Origin: CAVQGZ01 sp964400785
GTDB taxonomy: Bacteria > Actinomycetota > Actinomycetes > Jiangellales > Jiangellaceae
Assembly (NCBI GenBank): GCA_964400785.1
Contig: CAYNWB010000003.1
Coordinates: 1 to 64,000 of the forward strand
Length of the DNA: 64,000 nucleotides
Reading direction: 5' to 3'
Shown here: piece by piece, positions 24,706 through 32,654 of the stretch
Position numbering within the stretch: the first letter of the stretch is position 1
Layout of the letters: each line of letters opens with the position of its first letter
Made by a program: the position numbers and the translations under genes
The notes under the pieces: generated by a model
Seen by the model: the letters and a program-made list of their open reading frames with translations, nothing else
Database searches by the model: none
What the model was told of the DNA's origin: nothing

Positions 24706-25101
24706 GTGACCGAGCCGAACGACACCCCGACCGACGAGCCGCTCGGCGCGTTGCTGCCAGGCCGCGTGGGTCTGTTCGTGCGCCTCGTCTGCCGTCCCGG
24801 TGCCCGGACGGCGGCCCTCGACATCACCAACCGCTACATGGACGACCTGGCGAGCGAGCCGGGCACCGAGGCATTCATCGTCGCCGTCGACCCGACCGAG
24901 GCCGACATCCTGTGGTTCTACGAGTGGTTCACCGACGAGCCCGCGCTCGACGCGCACCGCGCGAGCCCGGCGTTCCACGCGATGATGGCCGCGATGCCGG
25001 GCGTGCTCGCCGCACCGCCGGCCCTCATCCGGGTCGACCCGCTACGCATGCACCTGCAGCGCTCGGTCGCCGAGGGCCATACCGTCGACCGCATCTTCTG
25101 A
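24706..25101 (+). CDS. ABM-like dimeric alpha/beta-barrel protein (putative quinol monooxygenase family)
   Basis: A 131-residue protein whose core GLFVRLVCRPGARTAALDI, then FIVAVDPTEADILWFYEWFTDEPALDAH and the following SPAFHAMM, has the pattern of the ABM/YgiN ferredoxin-like fold: strand, helix, strand pair, W-x-x-E/Y then HxxSxx-F. Such small proteins act as cofactor-free oxygenases or degrade signalling molecules; the substrate here is unknown. GTG 24706 has TTCACT six bases before it. A second ABM protein is encoded 430 bp downstream. Confidence 0.75.
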   Translation: MTEPNDTPTDEPLGALLPGRVGLFVRLVCRPGARTAALDITNRYMDDLASEPGTEAFIVAVDPTEADILWFYEWFTDEPALDAHRASPAFHAMMAAMPGVLAAPPALIRVDPLRMHLQRSVAEGHTVDRIF

Positions 25102-25139
25102 CCTGCCGAGGCGCAACCTCGCCGGCAGCGGCGGTGCCC

Positions 25140-25445
25140 CTACCAGCGCCATCCCGCCGACTCCAGGGCCGACTCGGCGATCAGCCGGTGCGCAGCACCG
25201 CGTCCGGGCTCGACGGGCAGCCCCGCCAACCGACACGCGTCGTCCAGGGTTCGCTCGTAGGCCTCCTGAGCAGCCCGGACGTGGTGCCAGACCCCGAAAC
25301 GGCGGCCGGTCTGCCCGTCGAGCTCGGCCAGCTCCCGCGCCAGGCGCGAGAGGCGCTGCTGCACGGCAAGGGTCACGAAGGGGTCGGCGCCGCCACCGGA
25401 TGACCGCACCCAGGCGGGGCGCAGCCGCGCCAGCACCTGCCTCAT
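25140..25445 (-). CDS. Small conserved-looking helical protein, unknown function
   Basis: A 101-residue basic, mostly helical protein: LAVQQRLSRLARELAELDG and the later HHVRAAQEAYERTLDDACRL are amphipathic helices, and the C terminus ends AGWRW. No motif lets me name it. The frame has strong GC third-position bias and fills the gap between two plus-strand ABM genes. ATG at 25443-25445 is the first plausible start; the longer frame upstream runs antisense through the next ABM gene and is not credible. Confidence 0.65.
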   Translation of the reverse strand: MRQVLARLRPAWVRSSGGGADPFVTLAVQQRLSRLARELAELDGQTGRRFGVWHHVRAAQEAYERTLDDACRLAGLPVEPGRGAAHRLIAESALESAGWRW

Positions 25446-25535
25446 ACCCCCGATGGTGAACGCTCTGGCGTTGCTGCGCCAGACCCCGACGCGAAATCTG
25501 CCCCTCGAACGGGCCGACGACGGCAGGATGGACCG

Positions 25536-25859
25536 ATGCGAGTGGTGCATGTGGACGTATCCGTTCTGGCCGAGCACCTCGAGTCGTTCCTCGAGGCGAC
25601 GCGCGCGAACGCGCACGCGTCGCGGCGGGAGCCGGGGGTGCTGCGCTTCGACGTCGTGGCCGACAGGGCCGACCCCGGGCACGTGGTGCTGGTCGAGGTG
25701 TACGTCGACGACGCGGCGGCGCAGGCCCACAAGCAGACCGAGCACTACGCCACCTGGCGTGATGCCGTCGCACCCTGGATGGCTCGCCAGCGCGCCTCAG
25801 TCGTCTTCGATCCGGTCGACCCCGACGACGCCGGGGGCTGGATCTCGCCGACGCCATGA
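25536..25859 (+). CDS. ABM-domain protein (YgiN/LsrG-like)
   Basis: A 107-residue antibiotic-biosynthesis-monooxygenase-fold protein. The typical order is seen: RVVHVDVSVLAEHLESFLEA, then ANAHASRREPGVLRFDVVAD, then HVVLVEVYVDDAAAQAHKQTEHYATWRD. EPGxLRFDV and HxxTxHYxxW are close to LsrG and YgiN, which turn over signalling molecules or quinols. Its ATGA stop overlaps the start of the alcohol dehydrogenase, so the pair is an operon and likely acts on one small-molecule pathway. CAGGAT lies five bases before the ATG. Confidence 0.88.
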   Translation: MRVVHVDVSVLAEHLESFLEATRANAHASRREPGVLRFDVVADRADPGHVVLVEVYVDDAAAQAHKQTEHYATWRDAVAPWMARQRASVVFDPVDPDDAGGWISPTP

Positions 25860-27007
25860 GCCGCCCCAGCTTCACGTTCGCCACCGCCGGCCGCATCAGC
25901 TTCGGCGCCGGCTCGGCCACGGGGATACCGGGTGCCGTGGTGGCCCACGGCAAGCGGGCGCTCGTGGTCACCGGGTCCCGTCCCGAGCGCTACGACGTGC
26001 TGGAGGCCCTGGTCGAGGGCGGGGTCGCGGTGACGACCCAGCCGCTGGACCACGAGCCGACCGTCGACGACGCCCGCGAGGCGATCGAGGCCGCACGCGG
26101 GTGCGACGTGGTTCTCGGGCTGGGCGGCGGCAGCGTCCTCGACCTGGCCAAGGCCGCCGGTGCCCTGGTGCACGCGGACGACCCGATGGACCACCTGGAG
26201 GTCGTCGGCGCCGGCAGACCCCTGCCCGCGACCGGCCTGCCCGTGGTGGCGGTTCCGACCACCGCCGGTACCGGGTCGGAGGTCACCGCGAACGCCGTGC
26301 TGTCCTCACCGGAGCACGGCGTCAAGGTGAGCGTGCGCGGGCCGACCGTACTGCCCAGCGTCGCGATCATCGACCCGCTTCTCACGCTCGACTGCCCGCG
26401 GCCGGTCACGGCGTCTGCCGGGCTGGACGCCTTCACGCAGTGCCTGGAGCCGTTCGTCTCGCCGATGGCGAACCCCCTGACGGACGGGTTCGCCCGCAGC
26501 GGCCTCGCGGCAGCGGGTCGGTCGTTGCGCGCGGCCTACCGCGACGGCACCGACGTCTCCGCACGCACCGACATGGCCCTGTGCTCGCTTCTCGGGGGGC
26601 TGGCTCTGGCGAACGCGAAGCTCGGGGCGGTGCACGGCATCGCTGGCGTCGTCGGTGGCGTCACCGGGGGCCCGCACGGTGCCATCTGCGCGGCGCTGCT
26701 GCCCTCGGTGGTCACGGTCACGGTGGGGGCCCTGCGTGACCGGGACCCGACCTCGGCCGCGCTGTCGCGCTACGGCCGCGTCGCCGACATCGTCACCGGC
26801 GACCCCGCGTCCCGCGTGGAGGACCTCGTCCAGTGGGTGCGGGAGACCAGCCAGATGCTGTCGATCCCGGGGTTGAGCGCGTACGGGCTGCGGTCGTCAG
26901 ACGTCGAGCACGTCGTGGCGGCATCGGCGCGCTCGTCGAGCATGAAGGGGCATCCGATCGAGCTGACCCAGGACGAGATCCAACGGATCGTGCTGTCGTC
27001 CCAGTGA
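25856..27007 (+). CDS. Iron-type alcohol dehydrogenase
   Basis: A 383-residue group III (iron-containing) alcohol dehydrogenase, oxidising an alcohol or reducing an aldehyde with NAD(P). NAD-binding GLGGGSVLDLAKAAG lies near residues 88-102, then VPTTAGTGSEVT near 135. Metal ligands fit AGLDAFTQCLEP (Asp) near 187 and the His residues in LGAVHGIAG and GGPHGAIC near 250-270. Length is normal. Translationally coupled to the ABM protein upstream. The substrate is unknown; the coupling to an LsrG-like protein is reminiscent of aldehyde or quinone detoxification but not proof. Confidence 0.9.
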   Translation: MSRPSFTFATAGRISFGAGSATGIPGAVVAHGKRALVVTGSRPERYDVLEALVEGGVAVTTQPLDHEPTVDDAREAIEAARGCDVVLGLGGGSVLDLAKAAGALVHADDPMDHLEVVGAGRPLPATGLPVVAVPTTAGTGSEVTANAVLSSPEHGVKVSVRGPTVLPSVAIIDPLLTLDCPRPVTASAGLDAFTQCLEPFVSPMANPLTDGFARSGLAAAGRSLRAAYRDGTDVSARTDMALCSLLGGLALANAKLGAVHGIAGVVGGVTGGPHGAICAALLPSVVTVTVGALRDRDPTSAALSRYGRVADIVTGDPASRVEDLVQWVRETSQMLSIPGLSAYGLRSSDVEHVVAASARSSSMKGHPIELTQDEIQRIVLSSQ

Positions 27008-27043
27008 GGGCGTCCCAGTGGGGGCTCCCAGTGACGGGGTGAG

Positions 27044-27127
27044 TGCGCGAGGGGGGAGTTGAACCCCCACGTCCTTGCGGACACACGGACCTGAACCGTG
27101 CGCGTCTGCCTATTCCGCCACCCGCGC
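27044..27127 (-). tRNA. tRNA-Leu (anticodon CAG)
   Basis: The minus strand folds as a class II tRNA of 84 nt: acceptor GCGCGGG pairs with CTCGCGC, the D-loop region follows TGGCGGAATAGGCAGACGC, the anticodon arm is CACGG-TTCAGGT-CCGTG with CAG as anticodon, then a long variable arm and a T arm GGGGG-TTCAACT-CCCCC. Discriminator A; CCA is not encoded. A tRNA-Leu next to fhaA is also found in Mycobacterium. Confidence 0.97.
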
Positions 27128-27271
27128 GCTGCGCACGAGATTATCACGAAGACGCCCTGCTCATGAGCGCGGTGACCGCCACCACCCGGCGGCGCCGATA
27201 CGATCGATCGGTCACTGCCCGACCGTGGGTGGTGCACATCGGCGACGTCACGGCCGGGACGGAGGTGGGAG

Positions 27272-27988
27272 ATGGGCACGCTGCGACGCCTCGAGCAGCG
27301 CCTGGAGTCGTGGGTGAGCAATGCCTTCTCCCGCATGTTCCGCTCCGACGTCCAGCCGGTCGAGCTTGCGGCGGCCCTGCAGCGGGAGCTCGACAACAGC
27401 GCGCAGATCGTCTCCCGCGACCGCTCGCTCGCGCCGAACACCTTCACCGTGCGGCTCTCCCCGCGCGACCACGACCGGTTGTCGCCCTACGCCTCCAGCC
27501 TGGCCACCGAGCTGCGGTCGCTCGTGATCGAGCACGCCGACCTGCAGCGCTACTCGCTTCCCGGCCCGGTGCAGGTCGACCTCGAGCGCGACGACGACCT
27601 GCGCACCGGCCAGTTCCGGGTGACGTCGCAGGTGCAGGCCGGCGTCGCGACGTCGCCTGGCTCGGCGTCGTCCCGCTCCGCACCGGCGTACCTGCAGGTC
27701 AACGGTCAGGTCGTGCCCGTCAGCGCGGCCGGGGTGATGGTCGGTCGCGGCTCGGACTGTGACATCCGGATCGACGACCCCGGCGTGAGTCGGCGCCACG
27801 CGGAGTTCCGAGTGCTCGGCGAGGGTCCGACGGCCGACGTCGTGGTGGTCGACCTGCACTCGACGAACGGCACGATCGTGGACGGCACGAGCATTGCGCA
27901 GGCACCCGTGCGCGACGGCACCGAGGTGCGCGTGGGCTCGACGACGATCCTCGTGCGCACGCGCGACCCGCGCACGGGCACGGGGTGA
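27272..27988 (+). CDS. fhaA: FHA-domain protein FhaA (DUF3662 + FHA)
   Basis: A 238-residue phosphothreonine-binding adaptor. Residues 1-120 are the DUF3662 domain (starts GTLRRLEQRLESWVSN; SLAPNTFTVRLS). Residues about 145-235 are an FHA domain with VGRGSDCDIRI, the SRRHAEF motif and STNGTIVDG. In Mycobacterium FhaA binds phosphorylated PknB and the MviN-linked pseudokinase, tying peptidoglycan precursor export to growth control; this protein lacks most of the long linker of that version. ATG 27272 follows GGAGG. First gene of the cell-wall signalling operon. Confidence 0.95.
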   Translation: MGTLRRLEQRLESWVSNAFSRMFRSDVQPVELAAALQRELDNSAQIVSRDRSLAPNTFTVRLSPRDHDRLSPYASSLATELRSLVIEHADLQRYSLPGPVQVDLERDDDLRTGQFRVTSQVQAGVATSPGSASSRSAPAYLQVNGQVVPVSAAGVMVGRGSDCDIRIDDPGVSRRHAEFRVLGEGPTADVVVVDLHSTNGTIVDGTSIAQAPVRDGTEVRVGSTTILVRTRDPRTGTG

Positions 27989-27991
27989 TCG

Positions 27992-28486
27992 ATGTCCGAG
28001 ATCACGCTCACTCTCATCCAGATCGGCTTTCTCGCCCTGCTGTGGGTCTTCGCGTTCGCGATCGCGTCGGCGATCCGGGCCGACATGTTCGGCGTGCGCC
28101 CGCGCCAGCAGCCCGAGGCTCGCCCCAGTGCGGCAGCAGCGCCGGCCGCAGCATCCACAGCGGCGAAACCGGGCAAGCCGGCCAAGCTGCACCGCGGAGC
28201 CCCCACCAAGGTCGTCGTGATCGAGGGTGCCGACAGTGGCAAGCAGGCCGCATTGACCGGCATCGTGACGCTGGGACGAGGCGAGCCGAACGACATCGAC
28301 CTGTCCGACGAGTACGTGTCGACCCGGCACGCACGTCTCATCCCGCACAACGGTCAGTGGTACGTCGAAGACCTCGGCTCCACCAACGGCAGCTACGTGG
28401 CCGGGGCGCGCATCTCGCGACCGACGCCCGTGGGTGCCAAGTCGACCATCCGGCTCGGCCGCACCGTCCTCGAGCTGCGGAAGTAG
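27992..28486 (+). CDS. fhaB: FHA-domain membrane protein FhaB (FipA)
   Basis: A 164-residue protein with an N-terminal membrane helix (about residues 7-28), an Ala/Pro/Lys-rich linker and a C-terminal cytoplasmic FHA domain: LGRGEPNDIDL, STRHARL, DLGSTNGSYV. It would dock on phosphothreonines made by PknB; in mycobacteria FipA helps FtsZ and FtsQ localise in division. Only 3 bp separate it from fhaA, and pstP follows after 10 bp. Confidence 0.95.
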   Translation: MSEITLTLIQIGFLALLWVFAFAIASAIRADMFGVRPRQQPEARPSAAAAPAAASTAAKPGKPAKLHRGAPTKVVVIEGADSGKQAALTGIVTLGRGEPNDIDLSDEYVSTRHARLIPHNGQWYVEDLGSTNGSYVAGARISRPTPVGAKSTIRLGRTVLELRK

Positions 28487-28496
28487 CGGGCACGTC

Positions 28497-29807
28497 ATGG
28501 CCTTGGCTATACGTTCGGTCGCCCAGTCGCACGTGGGACTCGTGCGGCAGGGCAACGAGGACTCCGGGTACGCCGGTCCGCGTCTGCTCGTCGTCGCCGA
28601 CGGCATGGGCGGCCACGCCGCCGGCGAGGTCGCCAGCGCCGTGGCGGTCGAGGCCCTGTCGGTGCTGGACGGGCCCGGGCCGGCCCCGGACGACAGCGCG
28701 ACCGACGAGGCCCTCGGCGAGGCCATCGCGCGGGCCAACACCCGCATCCGAGAGCTCGTCGAGGCCGACCCGCGGCGAAGCGGCATGGGCACGACCGTCA
28801 CGGCGCTGCTCTGGACCGGCGCGGGGTTCAGCCTGGCCCACATCGGCGACTCCCGGGCGTACCTGCTGCGCGACGGCGAGCTCGTCCAGCTGACCCGAGA
28901 CCACACCTACGTGCAGGCCCTCATCGACGAGGGACGCATCAGCGAGCACGAGCGGGAGACCCACCCCGCTCGGTCGCTGCTGCTGCAGGCGCTCGGAGGC
29001 GAGGACGTCACCCCCGACATCGCCAGCGTGGAGGCCGAGGACGGCGACCGGGTGCTGCTGTGCAGCGACGGCCTGTCCGGCGTGGTCGACGCCGGGCGCA
29101 TCGCCCGAGCGCTGCTCGAGAACTCCGACCCTCAGGCGGCCGCCGACCAGCTCGTCGAGATGGCCGTCGAGGGCGGCGGACCCGACAACATCACCTGCGT
29201 CGTGGCTGACATCCGGACGACCACCCACACGGCCGAGCAGGACGACACGACCGAAGCGCACCTCGTGGGTGCAGCCGCTGTCGGTGCCGCCCACCCCGAC
29301 GCGCTGCGCTACGACGAGGACGAGCCTGCCGACGACGACGACAGCCCCACGGCGATCCCGCACGCTCCGGCCTCGGCAGACGAGGTCGACCCGGACGAGG
29401 CCGAGCGCTACGCCCCGAGGCGTGCAAGCCGGGCGCGGGTCACGGTCGCCGCCCTCGTCGCGCTGCTCGTCGTCGCCGCAGCGGTGCTCGGCGTCCGCAT
29501 GCTCATGGGCTGGTACGACCAGCAGTACTACGTCGGTGTGGACGGTGACTCCGTCGTCATCCGCCAGGGGATCCCCGGCATCCCGGGCAGCACTGTCGTC
29601 TCCACCGTGCCCGACCTGCCGGTGGAGTCGCTGCCGGAGATCTTTCGCGAGGACATCGCCGAGGGCATCCGGGCCTCCGACATCGCCGACGCCACCGAGA
29701 TCGCCGAGCGGGTGCGGCGGGAGGCCTGCCGGGCCAACAACGCCGGCCCGACGATCAGCGGTTTTCCGGGCCTGGACTGCTCCAGCGTCAACGCGGGGTC
29801 GGGATGA
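28497..29807 (+). CDS. pstP: PP2C Ser/Thr protein phosphatase PstP
   Basis: A 436-residue metal-dependent phosphatase that reverses PknB phosphorylation. Catalytic domain (about 1-235): GLVRQGNEDSG, LLVVADGMGGHAAGEVAS with metal-binding Asp and Gly, GMGTTVTAL, HIGDSRAYLLR, LCSDGLSGVV and GGGPDNITCV. An acidic Asp/Glu linker, a membrane helix (about 312-332) and an extracellular segment ending in Cys-containing NAGPTISGFPGLDC follow. ATG 28497 puts the usual start before the SVAQSHVGLVRQ; a longer frame upstream overlaps fhaB and is not needed. Stop overlaps rodA by 4 bp. Confidence 0.96.
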   Translation: MALAIRSVAQSHVGLVRQGNEDSGYAGPRLLVVADGMGGHAAGEVASAVAVEALSVLDGPGPAPDDSATDEALGEAIARANTRIRELVEADPRRSGMGTTVTALLWTGAGFSLAHIGDSRAYLLRDGELVQLTRDHTYVQALIDEGRISEHERETHPARSLLLQALGGEDVTPDIASVEAEDGDRVLLCSDGLSGVVDAGRIARALLENSDPQAAADQLVEMAVEGGGPDNITCVVADIRTTTHTAEQDDTTEAHLVGAAAVGAAHPDALRYDEDEPADDDDSPTAIPHAPASADEVDPDEAERYAPRRASRARVTVAALVALLVVAAAVLGVRMLMGWYDQQYYVGVDGDSVVIRQGIPGIPGSTVVSTVPDLPVESLPEIFREDIAEGIRASDIADATEIAERVRREACRANNAGPTISGFPGLDCSSVNAGSG

Positions 29808-31198
29808 GCGCGGCCACGCCGACGCGGCGATCCGGCACAGGGCGGTGGACCGAGCTGCTGCTCGTGCTGATCGCCTGCGCGATCGCCGTGGGCGCGTTCG
29901 CCGCCGTCGGGCTCGGCACCACCGGGGCGCTGCCCGAGCGCATCGGGCCGTACGCCCTGGGGTTCGTCCTGATCGCCCTCGCCGTCCACCTCGTCGTGCG
30001 GTGGCGGGCTCCCTACGCCGACCCGGTGCTGCTGCCGAGCGCGCTGGCCCTCAACGGCGTCGGGCTGGCCATGATCCATCGGCTCGACGTCGGCAATGCC
30101 ACCCAGGCGGAGCTCAACGACGTGCCCGTCCCGAGCCCGGAGGCCCCGGGTCAGCTCGTGTGGAGCATCGTCGGGCTCGCGCTGCTCGTCGCCGTCCTGT
30201 GGCTGGTGCGCGACCACCGGGTGCTCTCCCGCTACACCTACCTGACCTTCGTGGTTGGAGTGCTGCTGCTGCTGCTGCCGCTGGTTCCAGGGCTCGGCGT
30301 CGAGATCAACGGAGCCCGCATCTGGATCTCCGTGCTCGGGCAGTCGTTCCAGCCAGGGGAGGCCGCCAAGGTCGTCATGGTGGTGGCGTTCTCGTCGTAC
30401 CTGGTCGTGCACCGCGAGGCGTTGGCGCTGGCAGGTCGGCGAGTGCTGGGCATCGACCTGCCCCGGGCCCGCGACCTCGGGCCCATCCTCGTCGTCTGGG
30501 GCCTGGCGCTGGCCATCCTCATCTTCGAGCGTGACCTCGGAGCAGCGGTGATGTTCTTCGGGGTCTTCGTGGTGCTGCTGTTCGTGGCCACGCAGCGAGT
30601 CGGATGGCTCGTGGTCGGTGCCGGCCTGGCCGTCGTCGGCGGCTACCTGAGCTACCTGCTGTTCGACCACGTGCAGGTGAGGGTGGCGACCTGGCTGCAG
30701 CCCTTCGACGACCCCGACACGAGCTACCAGATCATCCAGAGCCTGTACGGGCTGGCCTACGGCGGCCTGCTGGGCACGGGCCTAGGTCGGGGTCAGCCCA
30801 CCGTCATCCCGTTCGCGGAGTCCGACTTCATCGCAGCGGCGCTAGGTGAGGAGCTGGGGCTCACCGGACTCATGCTCGTGATCGTGCTGTTCGGCATCCT
30901 GGTGGCCCGTGGCCTGCGCACTGCCATCGGGGTACGGGACCCGTTCGGCACGCTGCTGGCCACCGGCCTGGCCACCACCATCGGCTTGCAGGTGTTCGTC
31001 GTCATCGGCGGCGTCACCAAGCTCATCCCGCTGACGGGTCTGACCACTCCCTTCCTGTCACTCGGCGGGTCGTCGCTGATCATGAACTGGGTGATCGTCG
31101 CGTTGCTGCTGAGGGTCAGCGACGCCGGACGGCGACCGGCGCCCCCGGCGCCCCAGCCGCTGTCCGAGGCGGCCACCCAGGCGGTGCGGCTGCCATGA
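29804..31198 (+). CDS. rodA: SEDS peptidoglycan polymerase RodA
   Basis: A 464-residue polytopic membrane glycosyltransferase of the FtsW/RodA/SpoVE family, about 12 hydrophobic segments. Family signatures seen: GARIWISVLGQSFQPGEAAKV with the conserved Glu, ILIFERDLGAAVMFF (catalytic-Asp region), and near the C terminus ESDFIAAALGEELGL followed by GLTTPFLSLGGSS. It polymerises lipid II together with the transpeptidase encoded next. ATGA overlaps on both sides show tight coupling with pstP and pbpA, arguing for RodA rather than FtsW. Confidence 0.95.
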   Translation: MSAATPTRRSGTGRWTELLLVLIACAIAVGAFAAVGLGTTGALPERIGPYALGFVLIALAVHLVVRWRAPYADPVLLPSALALNGVGLAMIHRLDVGNATQAELNDVPVPSPEAPGQLVWSIVGLALLVAVLWLVRDHRVLSRYTYLTFVVGVLLLLLPLVPGLGVEINGARIWISVLGQSFQPGEAAKVVMVVAFSSYLVVHREALALAGRRVLGIDLPRARDLGPILVVWGLALAILIFERDLGAAVMFFGVFVVLLFVATQRVGWLVVGAGLAVVGGYLSYLLFDHVQVRVATWLQPFDDPDTSYQIIQSLYGLAYGGLLGTGLGRGQPTVIPFAESDFIAAALGEELGLTGLMLVIVLFGILVARGLRTAIGVRDPFGTLLATGLATTIGLQVFVVIGGVTKLIPLTGLTTPFLSLGGSSLIMNWVIVALLLRVSDAGRRPAPPAPQPLSEAATQAVRLP

Positions 31199-32652
31199 AC
31201 AGTGCCGTGCGACGACTGTCGGTGATCATGCTGCTGCTGTTCGGTGCACTGCTGGTCAACATCACCGTCGTGCAGGCCTTCTGGGCCGACGAGCTCAACG
31301 CACGCTCGGACAACCGGCGTGTGCTGCTCGACGAGTACGCGAGCCAGCGCGGTCCGATCCTGGTGGACGACGTGGCGGTGGCGCGCTCCCAGGCGACCGG
31401 TGGAGCGTTCGCCTACCGCCGCGAGTACCCCGAGCCCGAGCTCTACGCACATGCCACCGGCTTCTACTCCTGGGTGTACGGACGTTCGGCGACCGAGCGG
31501 GTGGCCAACGACGTGCTGGCCGGCACCGACGACTCACTGTTCGCCCGGCGCGTCATCGACCTGATCGCCGGACGGCCACGGGAGGGTGGCAGCGTGCGCC
31601 TGACGCTCGTCCCGGAGGCTCAGCAGGCCGCCTTCGACGGCCTCGCGGGCAAGGTGGGCGCGGTCGTGGCGCTCGACCCGGGCACCGGGGCGATCCTCGC
31701 CATGGCCTCGACCCCGAGCTTCGACCCGAACCCGCTGGCTCATCCCGACGCCGAGGTGCAGGAGCAGGCGTGGACGGCCCTGGAGACCGACCCGGCAGAG
31801 CCCGGCCTCAACCGGGCGATCGCCCGGACGTACCCGCCCGGGTCGGTGTTCAAGCTGGTCACCGCGGCGGCAGCCCTCGAGAGCGGTCTGTACGAGCCCG
31901 GCACCGAGGTGCCGGGACCGGCCGAGCTCCCCCTTCCCGGGAGCACGGCGGTGCTCACCAACCAGTCGGGCGGCCCGTGCGGTGCCGACGACACGACGAC
32001 GCTCACCGACGCGCTGCGGCTGTCGTGCAACACGGCCTTCGCGACGATCGGCCTCGACCTCGGCGACCAGGCCCTGCGTGCCCAGGCCGAGGCCTTCGGG
32101 TACAACAGCCAGCCCCTGCCGGACTACAACGCGGCCACGAGCGTCTTTCCCGACGAGCTCGACCCGGCCCTCACCGCCCAGGCGGCGATCGGCCAGGTGG
32201 ACGTGCGGGCGACGGCGCTGCAGACGGCCATGGTCTCGGCCGCGATCGCCAACGACGGCACGCTGATGGCTCCCTACCTGATCGCCGAGGCCTTGGCCCC
32301 AGACCTGTCACCCCTGCAGGTGACCGAGCCGGTCGTGCAGTCCGACGCGGTGTCCCGGCAGACCGCTCGCGAGCTGACGGCGATGATGGTCGAGGTCGTC
32401 GAGACCGGCACGGGCACCAACGCCGCCATCTCCGGGGTGAGCGTGGCGGGCAAGACCGGGACCGCCGAGCGCGGGCCGCAGCAGCCGCCCCTGGCCTGGT
32501 TCACCTCGTTCGCCCCGGCGACCAGCCCCCAGGTCGCGGTCGCCGTCGTGATCGAGGACTCCGGGGGCGAGGTAGACATCTCGGGTGGGCGACTCGCCGC
32601 ACCCATCGCACGAGCCGTGATGCAAGCGGTTCTCCTGAGGGGAGGCACATAG
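31195..32652 (+). CDS. pbpA: Class B penicillin-binding protein PbpA
   Basis: A 485-residue transpeptidase that cross-links peptidoglycan. A single N-terminal membrane helix (about 8-27) is followed by a dimerisation domain and a penicillin-binding domain with the active-site SVFK tetrad in TYPPGSVFKLVTAA near 218, the SCN triad in LRLSCNTAF near 280, and the KTGT box in VSVAGKTGTAERG near 418. This is the usual PbpA size and order. It overlaps rodA by 4 bp and its stop is 2 bp before pknB. No pknA-type kinase gene follows. Confidence 0.96.
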   Translation: MNSAVRRLSVIMLLLFGALLVNITVVQAFWADELNARSDNRRVLLDEYASQRGPILVDDVAVARSQATGGAFAYRREYPEPELYAHATGFYSWVYGRSATERVANDVLAGTDDSLFARRVIDLIAGRPREGGSVRLTLVPEAQQAAFDGLAGKVGAVVALDPGTGAILAMASTPSFDPNPLAHPDAEVQEQAWTALETDPAEPGLNRAIARTYPPGSVFKLVTAAAALESGLYEPGTEVPGPAELPLPGSTAVLTNQSGGPCGADDTTTLTDALRLSCNTAFATIGLDLGDQALRAQAEAFGYNSQPLPDYNAATSVFPDELDPALTAQAAIGQVDVRATALQTAMVSAAIANDGTLMAPYLIAEALAPDLSPLQVTEPVVQSDAVSRQTARELTAMMVEVVETGTGTNAAISGVSVAGKTGTAERGPQQPPLAWFTSFAPATSPQVAVAVVIEDSGGEVDISGGRLAAPIARAVMQAVLLRGGT

Positions 32653-32654
32653 CC

